This document shows, piece by piece, positions 64,000 through 64,000 of a stretch of 64,000 nt of DNA. Each line of letters begins with the position of its first letter. Positions within the stretch are counted from its first letter, which is position 1. The DNA lies in contig NZ_BNBI01000005.1 of assembly GCF_014655295.1 (NCBI RefSeq), forward strand, positions 62,001 to 126,000. The letters run 5' to 3'. A program made the translations under genes and the position numbers. Below the pieces are notes generated by a model. The model saw only the letters and a program-made list of their open reading frames with translations. It was not told where the DNA came from and ran no database searches. This stretch comes from Streptomyces fumanus. Lineage in GTDB: Bacteria > Actinomycetota > Actinomycetes > Streptomycetales > Streptomycetaceae.

Positions 64000-64000
64000 C

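Overview
The window is very GC-rich and shows strong third-position GC codon bias, GTG/TTG starts with GGAGG-type ribosome binding sites, DUF317 and STM4015-family genes and many short GC-rich intergenic hairpins. It reads as a Streptomyces (or close actinomycete) chromosome. No rRNA or tRNA gene was recognised. About two thirds of it is accessory DNA crowded with defence genes and broken mobile elements; the right third is more ordinary chromosome.

Left part (1-13.4 kb): the 3' end of a very large DUF3883 protein; a convergent three-gene operon of von Willebrand A protein, PP2C phosphatase and atypical kinase with helix-hairpin-helix (the TerY-P phosphorylation triad, reported as anti-phage); a PD-(D/E)XK-like protein; a protein with ten CxxC...CxxC modules around a GIY-YIG-like nuclease; then IS21 debris, a broken HEPN-like gene, a small unknown gene and an excisionase-like HTH gene.

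CRISPR part (14.2-34.7 kb): two type I-E loci in different states of decay. Locus 1 (minus strand) keeps cas6e, cas1 and cas2 beside a 21-repeat array (repeat family A). Its cas8e, cse2 and cas7e are gone, cas5e is a stub, and cas3 survives as two short pieces in opposite orientations. A one-base deletion near the end of cas1 puts cas1 and cas2 into one open frame. Locus 2 (plus strand) has cas3, cas8e, cse2, cas7e, cas5e and cas6e but only a cas1 stub. Its Cas3 is full length but has lost the Walker A lysine, motif III, motif VI and one HD-domain histidine. Arrays of a second repeat family lie to the right: a 17-repeat array and a 23-repeat array facing each other across one 33-bp spacer-sized junction, plus a degenerate mirror-image array beside locus 2. 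A small hybrid array joins family A to the second family. Between the arrays are a secreted NucA/NucB-type DNase with a probable immunity partner and ISL3 and IS4 remnants.

34.8-40.8 kb: a minus-strand block (hypotheticals, PAPS-reductase-like PP-loop protein, C5 DNA methyltransferase, DnaB-N-like protein, DUF317 protein) typical of actinomycete plasmids or integrative elements. 41-58 kb: two separate modules each pairing an MMPL transporter with an OmpR-type response regulator and histidine kinase, with a partial duplication of one promoter and regulator start, a DUF2207 membrane protein, a cupin, an STM4015-family protein and many gene fragments (flavin monooxygenases, LuxR, SRPBCC, CGNR, IS5, ISAs1).

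59.1-64 kb: a tightly overlapping minus-strand operon for aromatic-acid ring cleavage: PIG-L hydratase (GalB-like, cut by the window), aldolase (GalC-like), tautomerase (GalD/PrpF-like), VOC-type extradiol dioxygenase, followed by an AAHS-family transporter.
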